DNA from: Streptomyces solicavernae
Lineage (GTDB): Bacteria; Actinomycetota; Actinomycetes; Streptomycetales; Streptomycetaceae
Length of the DNA: 64,000 nt
Direction: 5' to 3'
Assembly (NCBI RefSeq): GCF_029968095.1
Contig: NZ_JASCIR010000002.1
Span: 478,004-542,003 of the forward strand
The number at the start of each line of letters is the position of its first letter. The stretch's first letter is position 1. The position numbers and the translations under genes were made by a program. The notes under the pieces are model-generated. The model saw only the letters and a program-made list of their open reading frames with translations. It searched no databases and was not told the origin of the DNA. This document shows positions 54,955 to 63,896 of this stretch, one piece after another.

Positions 54955-55165
54955 GGCCTGTCCGGCGGATCTTCGCGGATGAGGCCGCGGCGTTTGGTGC
55001 GTGCTCTGGGGCCCCCGGCCGAAGGCTGGGCAGTGCGAAGGCTGGGAGAGTGCGCGCCTGGATCTCTCTCGTACTGGACGTACTTGGGTGATGCGGGCGT
55101 GCGGCGAGTCGGGTACCCCCGGCCGGAGGCTGAGGGAGCGTGCCTGGAGGCCGTGGTTCGGGCGC
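54954..55165. mobile_element. MITE-like element, second copy, 3' truncated and inverted
   Basis: Starts with the same 25-bp TIR (54954-54978) after TA. It continues with sequence matching the reverse complement of the 49632-49886 copy (GGCCGCGGCGT, CCCGGCCGAAGGCTGGG, TACTTGGGTGAT) with many differences. The second TIR is not found, so the right boundary (about 55165) is approximate. Relative to the first copy the orientation is inverted. Confidence 0.8.
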
Positions 55166-55171
55166 CGTTGC

Positions 55172-55696
55172 CTACTCCTCGAAGTGCGCGTCCAGCACCG
55201 CGTCCAGTTCCGTCGTCCAGCGCTTCAGGGCCGCCTTGTCCGGGGCCTGGACCTCGGCCGGGTAGGCGCGGCCCGCCAGGGTGTGCGCGGTGACCGTGAA
55301 GCGGCGGCCGAAGCGGGAGGTGGAGTGTTCCACGGCGCCGAGCTCGGCCCAGTCGAACTCGGCCTCCTGGTCGTCGAGCCGGAAGCGGAGGCCGGTGTCG
55401 TCGACGGTGATGGAGCCCCGGTGGTCCGCGGCTTCAAAGGCGGGACCTTCGGCCTCCGCCTCGTCGTCCTCGGAATCCGTGGGGGACTCGTCAGGGCCGG
55501 CCGGGTCCTCCGTACCGGTACCGGCCTCGTCCGTCGTGGTCTGTTCCTCGTCCCGCTCGGGCTCCGGTGCGGACGCGGGCTCGACGGGGGTGTCGGCGGC
55601 CTCGGTCGCCACGGGCTTCGACGGGGTGATGCCGGGAATGAAGCCCGGGTCCGTCGACGCGGCGTGCACGTGCAGGGGAGCGGCGTTCTCGTCCAT
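55172..55696 (-). CDS. PH-like-domain protein with acidic linker
   Basis: 174 residues from the ATG at 55696 (M-D-E-N-A-A-P-L-H-V-H). An acidic Glu/Asp/Thr/Pro-rich region covers about residues 35-85, then a compact beta-rich domain (I-T-V-D-D-T-G-L-R-F-R-L, F-D-W-A-E-L-G-A-V-E, R-R-F-T-V-T-A-H) that resembles bacterial PH domains, ending with a helix W-T-T-E-L-D-A-V-L. Cytoplasmic; function unknown. It is transcribed toward the MITE remnant. Confidence 0.75.
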   Translation of the reverse strand: MDENAAPLHVHAASTDPGFIPGITPSKPVATEAADTPVEPASAPEPERDEEQTTTDEAGTGTEDPAGPDESPTDSEDDEAEAEGPAFEAADHRGSITVDDTGLRFRLDDQEAEFDWAELGAVEHSTSRFGRRFTVTAHTLAGRAYPAEVQAPDKAALKRWTTELDAVLDAHFEE

Positions 55697-55799
55697 GCGC
55701 TTTTCCACGGTGCGCAGTATGGCCGATGGACCTGTGCCTGTGACCACCCGCACCCGGGAGAGCCCCGCAAAGCCCCCGCACGTGCTCGCCCAAACCGCC

Positions 55800-57869
55800 T
55801 CAGGCCGTGCGGATCGCCGGGTCGCTCACCCCCGGTTCGCCCGTCTCGACGTGTCCGGCGAAGCGGCGCAGGAACGTCCCGTCGGTCTCGGACGTCACGG
55901 TCACGTCGTACCAGCGCTTGCCCGCGTCCAGCCGGAGGGTGTGCTCGACCGCCTTGCCCGGGGCCACGGTGAAGGACTTGCCCGGTCCGCCGTACGCGTC
56001 GGCGAGGTGCAGGCGGACCTCCTCGGCGCCCGCGTTGGTGAGGGTCAGGGCGAGGGCGCCGTCGGCGGCGACATGGCGGGCGGTGGCCTCGGGGCCCGCG
56101 GTCCTGCCGGGGCCCTTGAAGGCGCGCAGGAAGCCGTTGGGCCCGTGCACCGTCAGGTCGTACGCGTCGTCGGAGTACTCCGAGTTCCAGGTGTCCGAGA
56201 CCGTCTTGCCCGCCTCGGTGGTGTACGTCCAGGGGCCGTCGCCGCGGTTGCCGGAGCGGACGTGGAAGGTGCCGCCGGCCTTCGCGCCCGCGCTGAACGT
56301 CAGCGTGTAGCGGCCGGAGGCCGGGGTGGCGGCGCCGTCCACGTGCGGGGCGTACCGCAGCGGGCGCGTGGGCCGCGAACCGGCCTCCTGGACGGGGAGT
56401 TGCGGCTTGGCCGGCGGCTTCGGCACGTAGCTGTCGTGGCGCTCGTTGTCCGGCGGGCGGTAGCCGTCCGTGCCGGGAAGGGCGGCCGGGTCGGTGTCCT
56501 TCAGGCCGAAGTCGAAGGCCGAGGTCAGGTCGCCGCAGATGGCCTTGCGCCAGGGCGAGATGTTCGGCTCGGCCACGCCGAAGCGGCGCTCCATGAACCG
56601 CACGATCGAGGTGTGGTCGAAGGTCTCCGAGCAGACGTACCCGCCCGTCGACCAGGGCGAGACGACCAGCATCGGCACGCGCTGCCCGAGCCCGTAAGGA
56701 CCGGCCCCGTACCCGAGTCCGCCCTTGAAGAAGTCCAGGCTCGTGTCGACCGTCGACAGGCCCTGGCCGGGGTCGGCCGGCGGGTACGGCGGCACCACGT
56801 GGTCGAAGTAGCCGTCGTTCTCGTCGTACGTGATGAACAGGGCCGTACGCGCCCACACCTCCGGGTTGGAGGTGAGCGCGTCCAGGACCTGGGAGATGTA
56901 CCAAGCGCCGTAGTTCGCGGGCCAGTTGGGGTGCTCGGTGAACGCCTCGGGGGCGGCGATCCAGGAGATCTCCGGCAGCTTCCCCGCCTTCACGTCGGCC
57001 TTGAGGTGGTCGAAGAGGCCGTCGCCCGCCTTGACGTCAGTGCCGGTGCGGGCCTTGTCGTACAGGGGGTCGCCGGGCTTCGCGTTCCGGTACTTGTTGA
57101 AGTAGAGCAGCGAGTTGTCGCCGTAGTTGCCCCGGTAGGCGTCGTCGATCCAGCCCCAGTGGCCGGCCGCGTCCAGGCCGTCGCCGATGTCCTGGTACAC
57201 CTTCCAGGAGACCCCGGCCTTCTCCAGACGCTCCGGGTACGTCGTCCAGTCGTACCCCAGCTCCTGGTTGCCGAGCACAGGTCCACCGCCCTGGCCGTCG
57301 TTGCCGGTGTGGCCGGAGAACATGTAGTAGCGGTTGGGGTCGGTGGCCCCGATGAACGAGCAGTGGTACGCGTCGCAGATCGTGAACGCGTCGGCGAGCG
57401 CGTAGTGGAACGGGATGTCCTGGCGCGTCAGATGGGCCATCGTGCCCGCCGACTTGGCCGGTATCCACTGGTCGTACTTGCCGTCGTTCCAGGCCCGGTG
57501 GCCGCCCGCCCAGTCGTGGTCGAGGCCCGCGATGAACTGCATGCCGAGGTCCTCCGCGTCCGGGTGGTACGGGAGCACCTCCTTGCCGCCGTCCGGCTGG
57601 TGGAACACCGACTTGCCGCCGGGCAGGGTGACCGGGCGCGGGTCGCCGAAGCCGCGGACGCCCTTGAGTGCGCCGAAGTAGTGGTCGAAGGACCGGTTCT
57701 CCTGCATCAGGACCACGATGTGCTCGACGTCCTCGACGGTTCCGGTGCGTCGCGCGGCGGGGATGGCGGCGGCCCGCGCGATGCTGCCGGACAGCGCGGC
57801 CGCGCCCGCGGTGGCGCCCGCGATCTGCAGGAAACGGCGGCGGTTGAGTTCGGGCTTGGGTGGGGTCAT
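55800..57869 (-). CDS. Phosphocholine-type phospholipase C, Tat-exported
   Basis: 689 residues. Twin-arginine signal N-R-R-R-F-L-Q-I-A-G at the N-terminus. The phosphoesterase domain begins H-I-V-V-L-M-Q-E-N-R-S-F-D-H-Y-F-G (catalytic region) and continues to about residue 480, with D-P-N-R-Y-Y-M-F-S-G and T-Y-D-E-N-D-G-Y-F-D-H. Two C-terminal beta modules (DUF756-like) complete the protein, as in PlcN/PlcH. It releases phosphocholine or another head group from phospholipids outside the cell. The choline pathway 20 kb away could use the product after dephosphorylation. Confidence 0.9.
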   Translation of the reverse strand: MTPPKPELNRRRFLQIAGATAGAAALSGSIARAAAIPAARRTGTVEDVEHIVVLMQENRSFDHYFGALKGVRGFGDPRPVTLPGGKSVFHQPDGGKEVLPYHPDAEDLGMQFIAGLDHDWAGGHRAWNDGKYDQWIPAKSAGTMAHLTRQDIPFHYALADAFTICDAYHCSFIGATDPNRYYMFSGHTGNDGQGGGPVLGNQELGYDWTTYPERLEKAGVSWKVYQDIGDGLDAAGHWGWIDDAYRGNYGDNSLLYFNKYRNAKPGDPLYDKARTGTDVKAGDGLFDHLKADVKAGKLPEISWIAAPEAFTEHPNWPANYGAWYISQVLDALTSNPEVWARTALFITYDENDGYFDHVVPPYPPADPGQGLSTVDTSLDFFKGGLGYGAGPYGLGQRVPMLVVSPWSTGGYVCSETFDHTSIVRFMERRFGVAEPNISPWRKAICGDLTSAFDFGLKDTDPAALPGTDGYRPPDNERHDSYVPKPPAKPQLPVQEAGSRPTRPLRYAPHVDGAATPASGRYTLTFSAGAKAGGTFHVRSGNRGDGPWTYTTEAGKTVSDTWNSEYSDDAYDLTVHGPNGFLRAFKGPGRTAGPEATARHVAADGALALTLTNAGAEEVRLHLADAYGGPGKSFTVAPGKAVEHTLRLDAGKRWYDVTVTSETDGTFLRRFAGHVETGEPGVSDPAIRTA

Positions 57870-58014
57870 GAGTGGGGGAGACCTCTGCGGGAGTCGGGAA
57901 CTTGTACGGACAAGTCAAGTGGAGTGCCCCGAGAGGGTCCAGGTCAAGGGGCTGGAGGATGGCGGTTGTGTGACCAACAGGCCAATGCGCTCCCGCCGCC
58001 TGGGCGGGCCGCTC

Positions 58015-58908
58015 TCACCCGGCGAGCCGCAGTGCCCGGTCCGCGACCCCGATCCGCACCGTCTGACCCCAGGTCAGGTCCAGGGCGTCGCCCTCCATGC
58101 CGTCCCCGAAGGCCACGAGCCGCTCCGACTCCACGGTGAGCCGCAGCGCCTCGCCGGGGCCGAGCAGCCCCTCGACCCGCGCCGTCCCGGTCGCCGGGGA
58201 CGGCCAGGCCTCACGTACGAACCACGCCAACTGCCGCTGGGTGGGCGCGGGCAGGGCGAGCCCGCCGCCGCGCTGCAGCCACAGCGACCGCAGCCAGCCG
58301 GTGGCGCCGGTGCCGGTGCCGACGAGCACGCCGGACGAGGCCTGCGCTTCCGCCGACCCGGTGTCCGGGGCGAGCCGGTAGCGGGCGGTCTGGTGGCCGG
58401 GCGGGCCGAGGTAGATCTCGTTGAGCGCGAGCAGCCGCTGGGTGTCGTCGGCGACCGCGGCGACCATCGTCAGCTCCTCGCCCGCGGCCCGCCCGGCCGC
58501 CGCCGCGGGCAGCAACTTCCGCGCGTCCGCGGCCCGGTGGCGTACGAGCACGCCCGGGTTGCGCCCCGGGTCCGTGTCGATGCCGACGACCGGCTGCCCG
58601 TCCAGGTACTTCGCCGCGTTGGCGACCAGACCGTCCTGGCCGACCACCACCACGACGTCCTCCGGCGCGAACAGGAACCGGTCCAGGTCGGCCCGCTCCA
58701 CCCGCGCCTGCCGCCAGGTCGCCGGGACCGCGGCGGCCACCTCGGCGAGCGCCCGCAGGGTCCGGTGGTGCCGCTCGGCGACCTCGGCGATGTCCCGGCC
58801 GCGCGAGCCGAGGAAGTACGCGGCCTGCCCGTGCGTGCCGTGCCGGGCGAGCAACTCCTCGTACTCGGTGGTGCGGTGGACGAGGACGGCGCGGGGGGCG
58901 AGGCTCAT
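58015..58908 (-). CDS. NAD-kinase-like protein (divergent)
   Basis: 297 residues. It resembles the NAD kinase/diacylglycerol kinase fold, but key motifs are altered: the usual G-G-D-G-T appears as V-G-Q-D-G-L-V, and the adenosine-binding segment as G-T-G-T-G-A-T-G-W. The order of strands and the late E-S-E-R-L-V-A-F-G-D-G fit the family. It overlaps the SPFH gene by ATGA, so the two products probably act together. True NAD kinase activity is uncertain. Confidence 0.72.
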   Translation of the reverse strand: MSLAPRAVLVHRTTEYEELLARHGTHGQAAYFLGSRGRDIAEVAERHHRTLRALAEVAAAVPATWRQARVERADLDRFLFAPEDVVVVVGQDGLVANAAKYLDGQPVVGIDTDPGRNPGVLVRHRAADARKLLPAAAAGRAAGEELTMVAAVADDTQRLLALNEIYLGPPGHQTARYRLAPDTGSAEAQASSGVLVGTGTGATGWLRSLWLQRGGGLALPAPTQRQLAWFVREAWPSPATGTARVEGLLGPGEALRLTVESERLVAFGDGMEGDALDLTWGQTVRIGVADRALRLAG

Positions 58909-59921
58909 CGCTCCCTCGCCGCGTTTCCCGGGGAGCCGAGCCGCTCAAGGAACCCCGTCAGGACGTCCGGCGAGATCGTCAGGCTGTCGATGCGCGGCAG
59001 GTTCTCGGCGAGCCGGCCCGCGTTGAGGGCGGTCAGCGTGGCCGCGTCCACCTCGGCGTGCGCCCGCAGCCAGGCGTTCTGCGCCTGCGCCCGCGCCTCG
59101 CCGACGGCACGGGCGGCCGTCGCCTCCGCCTCGGCGAGCCGCACCTTCCGGGCGGCCTCGGCGGTGCTCCGCACCTCGTCGGCGGCGGCGTTCTCCTCGG
59201 CCTCGCGGCGCGCGTTGGTGCCGTGCTGCTCCACCAACTGCTCCTCTCTGCGGGCGAGTTCGACCTTGCTGGCCAGCTCGTTCTCCGCGATGGCCCGCTC
59301 CCGCTCCACGGCCACGGCCCGCCGCTCGTACGTGGCCCGGTCCGCCTCCTGCTGGATCTCCTCGCGCGCCGGGGTGCGCAGCGCCCGCTCGACCTCCGCC
59401 TCCGGCCAGATCGCGACGACCCGCACCGCGACCAGCTCGATCCCGGTGGCGGGCAGTCGCGGCTCCCGTCCGAGCCCGGCGGTGATCCGCTCCCGTGCCG
59501 CGCTGACGCCGTCGACGAGCGCGGCCGACAGGGCGGTACGGGCGAGCACGTCCAGGGCGTGCTGCTGCGCGGTCTCGGTCAGCAGCGTCGCCAGCTGCTC
59601 CAGCGGGGCGCCGCGCCACTGCCCGGTGTCCGGGTCCACGGAGAAGTCGAGCCGTCCGGCGGCCGCGGCCGGGTCGCTGATCCGGTACGTGACGGTGGCC
59701 TGCACGGTGACGTCCTGGAAGTCGGAGGTGCGCGCGTGGAACGCCATCGCCAACTCCCGGTCGTTCACCGGCACTTCGGAGAGCGCGGCGCTCAGTGAGC
59801 GGTACCAGAAGCTGAGCCCCGGCCCGTCGTGCACGAGCTTGCCGCCCCGGTGGTGCCGGATGTGCGCGGTCGGCGCGGAGCGCAGGTGGCGCCAGCCGAG
59901 GCGGCGGGTGATGTCGGCCAT
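58905..59921 (-). CDS. SPFH/band-7 domain protein
   Basis: 338 residues. An SPFH domain covers about residues 10-190 (V-N-D-R-E-L-A-M-A-F-H-A-R-T-S-D-F-Q-D-V-T-V-Q-A-T-V-T-Y), then a long Glu/Ala/Arg-rich coiled coil (R-A-T-Y-E-R-R-A-V-A-V-E-R-E-R-A-I-A-E) typical of flotillin-like proteins. No N-terminal TM helix is evident, unlike most stomatins. It is likely an oligomeric membrane scaffold, paired with the NAD-kinase-like protein. Confidence 0.85.
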   Translation of the reverse strand: MADITRRLGWRHLRSAPTAHIRHHRGGKLVHDGPGLSFWYRSLSAALSEVPVNDRELAMAFHARTSDFQDVTVQATVTYRISDPAAAAGRLDFSVDPDTGQWRGAPLEQLATLLTETAQQHALDVLARTALSAALVDGVSAARERITAGLGREPRLPATGIELVAVRVVAIWPEAEVERALRTPAREEIQQEADRATYERRAVAVERERAIAENELASKVELARREEQLVEQHGTNARREAEENAAADEVRSTAEAARKVRLAEAEATAARAVGEARAQAQNAWLRAHAEVDAATLTALNAGRLAENLPRIDSLTISPDVLTGFLERLGSPGNAARER

Positions 59922-60079
59922 GGGGTCCCCCCTGGATCGGCCTTGTATTGGTCAGTACGACCATAAACAAGGTGAGGGTTTTCGTCAAGGAGACGAGAGG
60001 GGGCGGGGTGCGGTGTACGTCCGCTGGGGCGGTGTGCGTCTGCGGGGGTGGCCGGTGCCGCCCGGCCCGGAGGCGCGAG

Positions 60080-60889
60080 ATGGGTGCGCATACCATCGGT
60101 CCCCCTATGGACACCCTCACCCTGTGGGAGCTGGCCGCTCTCGCCTTCGCCTCGGCCCTCGTCGGCTTCTCGAAGACCGCCGTGAGCGGCGCCAATACGG
60201 TCAGCCTCGCGATCTTCGCGGCCGTGCTGCCCGCGCGGGAGTCGACCGGTGTGCTGCTGCCGATCCTCATCGCCGGCGACGTGCTCGCCGTGCTCACCTA
60301 CCGGCGGCACGCGCACTGGCCCACGCTCTGGCGGCTCTTCCCGGCCGTCGCCCTCGGCGTGCTCGTCGGCGTGGTCTTCATGATGTGGGCGGACGACGCG
60401 GCGGTACGTACGTCGATCGGCGCGATCCTGCTGCTGATGGCAAGCGTCACGATCGCGCGACGGCGGTCCGCGGCCCGGGAGGAGCGCGCCGCTGAAGGCG
60501 GCGGGGCGGAGGCGTCCTCGGCCGGTTCCGGGGCGGGGCGGATCAAGGCCCGCTCGTACGGAGTGCTCGGCGGCTTCACGACGATGGTCGCCAACGCGGG
60601 CGGCCCCGTCATGTCCCTCTACCTGCTCTCCGCGGGCTTCCGGAAGCTCGGCTTCCTCGGTACGTCGGCCTGGTTCTTCCTCATCGTCAACACCTTCAAG
60701 GTCCCCTTCAGCGTCGGCCTCGGCCTGATCGACGCCCGCTCGCTGCTGCTCGACGCCGCGATGCTGCTCTTCGTCGTGCCCGGCGCGTACCTCGGGAAGG
60801 CGTGCGTGGACCGCATCGATCAGCGGGTCTTCGAACGGCTCGTGATCGGCGCGACGATTCTCGGAGGCTTGCAGCTGCTCTTGCGCTGA
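60080..60889 (+). CDS. TauE/SafE-family sulfite/organosulfonate exporter
   Basis: 269 residues from the ATG at 60080, selected because GGAGG lies six bases upstream; an internal ATG at 60107 is the alternative. Eight hydrophobic helices in two similar halves, with the TauE/SafE features A-L-V-G-F-S-K-T-A-V-S-G-A and G-F-T-T-M-V-A-N-A-G-G-P-V. Members export sulfite, sulfoacetate or take part in C1-sulfur traffic. It is distant from the taurine genes but could be a second sulfite exit. Divergent from the SPFH gene. Confidence 0.85.
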   Translation: MGAHTIGPPMDTLTLWELAALAFASALVGFSKTAVSGANTVSLAIFAAVLPARESTGVLLPILIAGDVLAVLTYRRHAHWPTLWRLFPAVALGVLVGVVFMMWADDAAVRTSIGAILLLMASVTIARRRSAAREERAAEGGGAEASSAGSGAGRIKARSYGVLGGFTTMVANAGGPVMSLYLLSAGFRKLGFLGTSAWFFLIVNTFKVPFSVGLGLIDARSLLLDAAMLLFVVPGAYLGKACVDRIDQRVFERLVIGATILGGLQLLLR

Positions 60890-60898
60890 GCGCCCGCC

Positions 60899-60965
60899 GC
60901 TCGCCGCCTGCCGCGCATCGCTCGCCGCCTGCCGCGCATCGCCTGCCGCCTGCCGCGCATCGTCC
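60899..60965. repeat. 21-bp tandem repeat, three copies
   Basis: Units containing TCGCCGCCTGCCGCGCATCG lie at 60901 and 60922 and, with small changes, at about 60943, in the gap after the TauE/SafE gene. Confidence 0.8.
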
Positions 60966-61039
60966 GCCGCCCATCGCCCACCGTCCTCGCTTCGGGCGCC
61001 GGGACGGGGGGTATTGGGGCAGCGGCTACGATCCAGGCC

Positions 61040-61390
61040 ATGAGCGCATCTGATCAAGAGCGGGACGAGCGGGCGGCGGCCGAGCCGGACGGGCCGGACG
61101 AGCCGGACCAGCCGGACGACGCCGAGCCGAGGTCCGGGCTCGCCCCGCGGCAGGCGCGCCGCCTCCGCATAGCCGCGGCCTCCGTGCTCATGGCCGCCGC
61201 CGCGGCCGTACTCGCGATCCGCCTCGCAAGCCGCTCCTCCGTCCTGGTCGTGGGCGTGTACGGACTGCTGCTCATCCTCTGCGGCATCGTCATCGAACTC
61301 AGCCGCCGCGGCCGCACCCGGCTCGGCAGCTGGATCCTGGGCACCGGCCTGACCGCCGCACTCCTCGCGGACTGGCGCCTGCTGCCCTGA
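61040..61390 (+). CDS. Small integral membrane protein, acidic N-terminus
   Basis: 116 residues. The first 30 are acidic (D-E-P-D-Q-P-D-D-A-E-P), then three hydrophobic helices (about residues 42-62, 66-86, 95-112). No family motif was recognised. ATG at 61040 gives M-S-A-S-D-Q-E-R. Probably monocistronic. Confidence 0.7.
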   Translation: MSASDQERDERAAAEPDGPDEPDQPDDAEPRSGLAPRQARRLRIAAASVLMAAAAAVLAIRLASRSSVLVVGVYGLLLILCGIVIELSRRGRTRLGSWILGTGLTAALLADWRLLP

Positions 61391-61450
61391 GGCCGGGCCA
61401 GGCGATACTCGCGCACTCTTGACCTGAACAATGCTTGAGGTTCTACGGTC

Positions 61451-63478
61451 ATGAATATGAGCATGGAAACCACAGCCTGGACCCAGCTGCACAGCGTGAT
61501 GACCGCGCAGCAGGCCCGCAGAGAGGCAAGCCCCTTCGCCCGCGAGACGCTGCGCCGCATCGGCGCCTTCGCCCGCCCGCACCGCCGCCGCATCACCCAG
61601 TTCGTGCTGCTCAGCGTGGTGACCGCCCTGCTCGCCGTGGCCACGCCGGTGCTCGCCGGAGCCGTCGTCGACGCCATCGTGGGCGGCAAGGACCCCGGCC
61701 TGGTCGTGCGGCTGGCCGTCCTCATCGCCGTGATCGCGCTCGCCGAGGCCGGCCTCGGACTCCTCAACCGCTGGCTCTCCGCGAGCCTCGGCGAGGACCT
61801 GATTCTCAGCCTGCGCACCGCGGTCTTCGACCACGTACAGCGCATGCCCGTCGCGTTCTTCACGCGCACCCGCACCGGCGCCCTCGTCAGCCGTCTCAAC
61901 AACGACGTCATCGGCGCACAGCGGGCCTTCTCCAACACCCTCTCGGGCGTGGTGTCCAACCTCGCGACGCTGCTGCTCACCCTCGCCGTGATGCTCAGCC
62001 TGTCCTGGCAGATCACCCTGCTCGCCCTCGTGCTGCTTCCCGTCTTCGTCGTGCCCGCCCGCCGCATGGGCAGCCGGATGGCCCGCCTCCAGCGCGAGGC
62101 CGCGTCCCACAACGCCGCCATGGGCACCCGGATGACCGAGCGGTTCTCGGCGCCCGGCGCGACCCTCGTCAAGCTGTTCGGGCGGCCCGGCGAGGAGTCC
62201 GCCGAGTTCGCCGCCCGCGCCCACCAGGTCCGCGACATCGGCGTACGCACCGCCATGGCGCAGTCCGCGTTCATCACCGCCCTCACCCTGGTCTCGGCCC
62301 TCGCGCTCGCCCTGGTCTACGGGCTCGGCGGCTGGTTCGCGCTCGCCGGCACCCTCGAACCCGGCGCGGTCGTCGCCCTCGCCCTGCTCCTGACCAGGCT
62401 GTACGCGCCGCTGACCGCGCTCGCCGGGGCCCGCGTCGAGGTGATGAGCGCCCTCGTCAGCTTCGAGCGGGTCTTCGAGGTGCTCGACCTCAAGCCGCTG
62501 ATCGAGGAGAAGCCGGACGCCCGCGCCGTGCCCGAAGGCCCCGTCGCCGTCGAGTTCGAGGACGTCCGCTTCGGCTACCCGGCCGCCGACAAGGTCTCCC
62601 TGGCCTCCCTCGAAGAGGTCGCCGCCCTCGACACCCGCGGTGGCGCCGAAGTCCTGCGCGGCGTCTCCTTCCGCGCCGCACCTGGCCAGACCGTCGCCCT
62701 CGTCGGCTCCTCCGGCGCCGGCAAGTCGACCATCGCGCAGCTCGTGCCCCGGCTCTACGACGCCGACTCCGGAGTCGTACGTCTCGGAGGCGTCGACGTA
62801 CGGGAGTTGAGCGCCGCGTCCGTGCGGGCCACGCTCGGCATGGTCACCCAGGACGGGCACCTGTTCCACGAGTCCGTCCGGGCCAACCTGCTGCTCGCCC
62901 GGCCCGGCGCGGACGACGACGAGCTGTGGGCGGCGCTGCGCCGGGCCCGCCTGGACGAGCTGGTCGCGTCGCTGCCGGACGGCCTCGACACCGTCGTCGG
63001 CGAGCGCGGCTACCGGCTCTCCGGCGGCGAACGCCAGCGCCTCACCATCGCCCGGCTGCTGCTCGCCCGCCAGCGCGTGGTGATCCTCGACGAGGCCACC
63101 GCCCACCTCGACAACACCTCCGAGGCGGCCGTCCAGGAGGCCCTCACCGAGGCGCTGGCCGACCGCACCGCCGTCGTCATCGCGCACCGCCTGTCCACGG
63201 TCCGGGCCGCCGACCTGATCCTCGTCGTCGAGGACGGCCGCATCGTGGAACGCGGCCGCCACGAGGACCTGCTCGCCGACGACGGACGGTACGCGGAGCT
63301 GTACCGCACCCAGTTCGCGGCACAGTCCGACTCGGGCGGACCGGATGACTCGGGCGACTCGGGCTACCCGGGCGAGCCGGACGACCAGCGCGACGCGGTC
63401 CCGGCGGCCCAACTTCCGTACGAGAAGGGCTCGTCGGCGGGCGGTGAGCGGGCGCCGGCGCCGGTGCCCGGCGGGTGA
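61451..63478 (+). CDS. ABC exporter half-transporter (permease + ATPase)
   Basis: 675 residues. The membrane domain (about 35-345, six helices) has the coupling helix region V-A-F-F-T-R-T-R-T-G-A-L-V-S-R. The ATPase domain has Walker A G-S-S-G-A-G-K-S-T, signature L-S-G-G-E-R-Q-R, Walker B V-V-I-L-D-E-A-T-A-H-L-D and H-loop I-A-H-R-L-S-T-V. An insertion of about 18 residues lies between the first strand of the nucleotide domain and L-R-G-V. The C-terminal 40 residues are a Gly/Asp/Pro tail. It should form a homodimeric drug/lipid-type exporter; the substrate is unknown. Confidence 0.92.
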   Translation: MNMSMETTAWTQLHSVMTAQQARREASPFARETLRRIGAFARPHRRRITQFVLLSVVTALLAVATPVLAGAVVDAIVGGKDPGLVVRLAVLIAVIALAEAGLGLLNRWLSASLGEDLILSLRTAVFDHVQRMPVAFFTRTRTGALVSRLNNDVIGAQRAFSNTLSGVVSNLATLLLTLAVMLSLSWQITLLALVLLPVFVVPARRMGSRMARLQREAASHNAAMGTRMTERFSAPGATLVKLFGRPGEESAEFAARAHQVRDIGVRTAMAQSAFITALTLVSALALALVYGLGGWFALAGTLEPGAVVALALLLTRLYAPLTALAGARVEVMSALVSFERVFEVLDLKPLIEEKPDARAVPEGPVAVEFEDVRFGYPAADKVSLASLEEVAALDTRGGAEVLRGVSFRAAPGQTVALVGSSGAGKSTIAQLVPRLYDADSGVVRLGGVDVRELSAASVRATLGMVTQDGHLFHESVRANLLLARPGADDDELWAALRRARLDELVASLPDGLDTVVGERGYRLSGGERQRLTIARLLLARQRVVILDEATAHLDNTSEAAVQEALTEALADRTAVVIAHRLSTVRAADLILVVEDGRIVERGRHEDLLADDGRYAELYRTQFAAQSDSGGPDDSGDSGYPGEPDDQRDAVPAAQLPYEKGSSAGGERAPAPVPGG

Positions 63479-63535
63479 GCCCCTACGCCTCAAGCGGCTC
63501 CGGGCCGAGCGGCATCCGGGCGGAGCGGCGTCCCG

Positions 63536-63877
63536 TCAGAGCGGGGCGCCGCCGAAGCCGATCTCGTTGCCGTCCGGGTCGCGGTACGTCGCCTTGCGCA
63601 CCCCGTTCTCGTAGGTCTCCCGCAGCGCGGGCTCCAGGCCGCGCCCGGCGATCGCCGCGACGCGCGCGTCGAAGTCGCTGACGAACACGGTGTGGAAGGC
63701 GTGACCGGCGCGCTCGGGCAGCAGCTCGATGTAGACCGAGCGGTTCTCCGCGAGCTCCCAGACGGCCTCGACGTCGTTCGGGAAGAACGTCGCGGGGACA
63801 CCGAACAGCCGCTCGTACCAGGCGAGGGAGGCGTCGTAGTCGGTCACGGGGATTCCGGCGAACAGGGCGAGTTCCAT
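63536..63877 (-). CDS. VOC-superfamily (glyoxalase-like) protein
   Basis: 113 residues. A single VOC domain: F-A-G-I-P-V-T-D-Y-D-A-S-L-A-W-Y at the N-terminus and Y-R-D-P-D-G-N-E-I-G-F-G at the C-terminus, with the family Glu. Convergent with the ABC exporter. Substrate unknown. Confidence 0.85.
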   Translation of the reverse strand: MELALFAGIPVTDYDASLAWYERLFGVPATFFPNDVEAVWELAENRSVYIELLPERAGHAFHTVFVSDFDARVAAIAGRGLEPALRETYENGVRKATYRDPDGNEIGFGGAPL

Positions 63878-63896
63878 CCTGTCTCCTTCGTGGGTA

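Noticed and set aside
59792..63493. Minus-strand open frame of 1233 codons antisense to TauE/SafE and the ABC exporter
   Set aside because: Same reason: it shadows recognised genes and has no independent start or domain.
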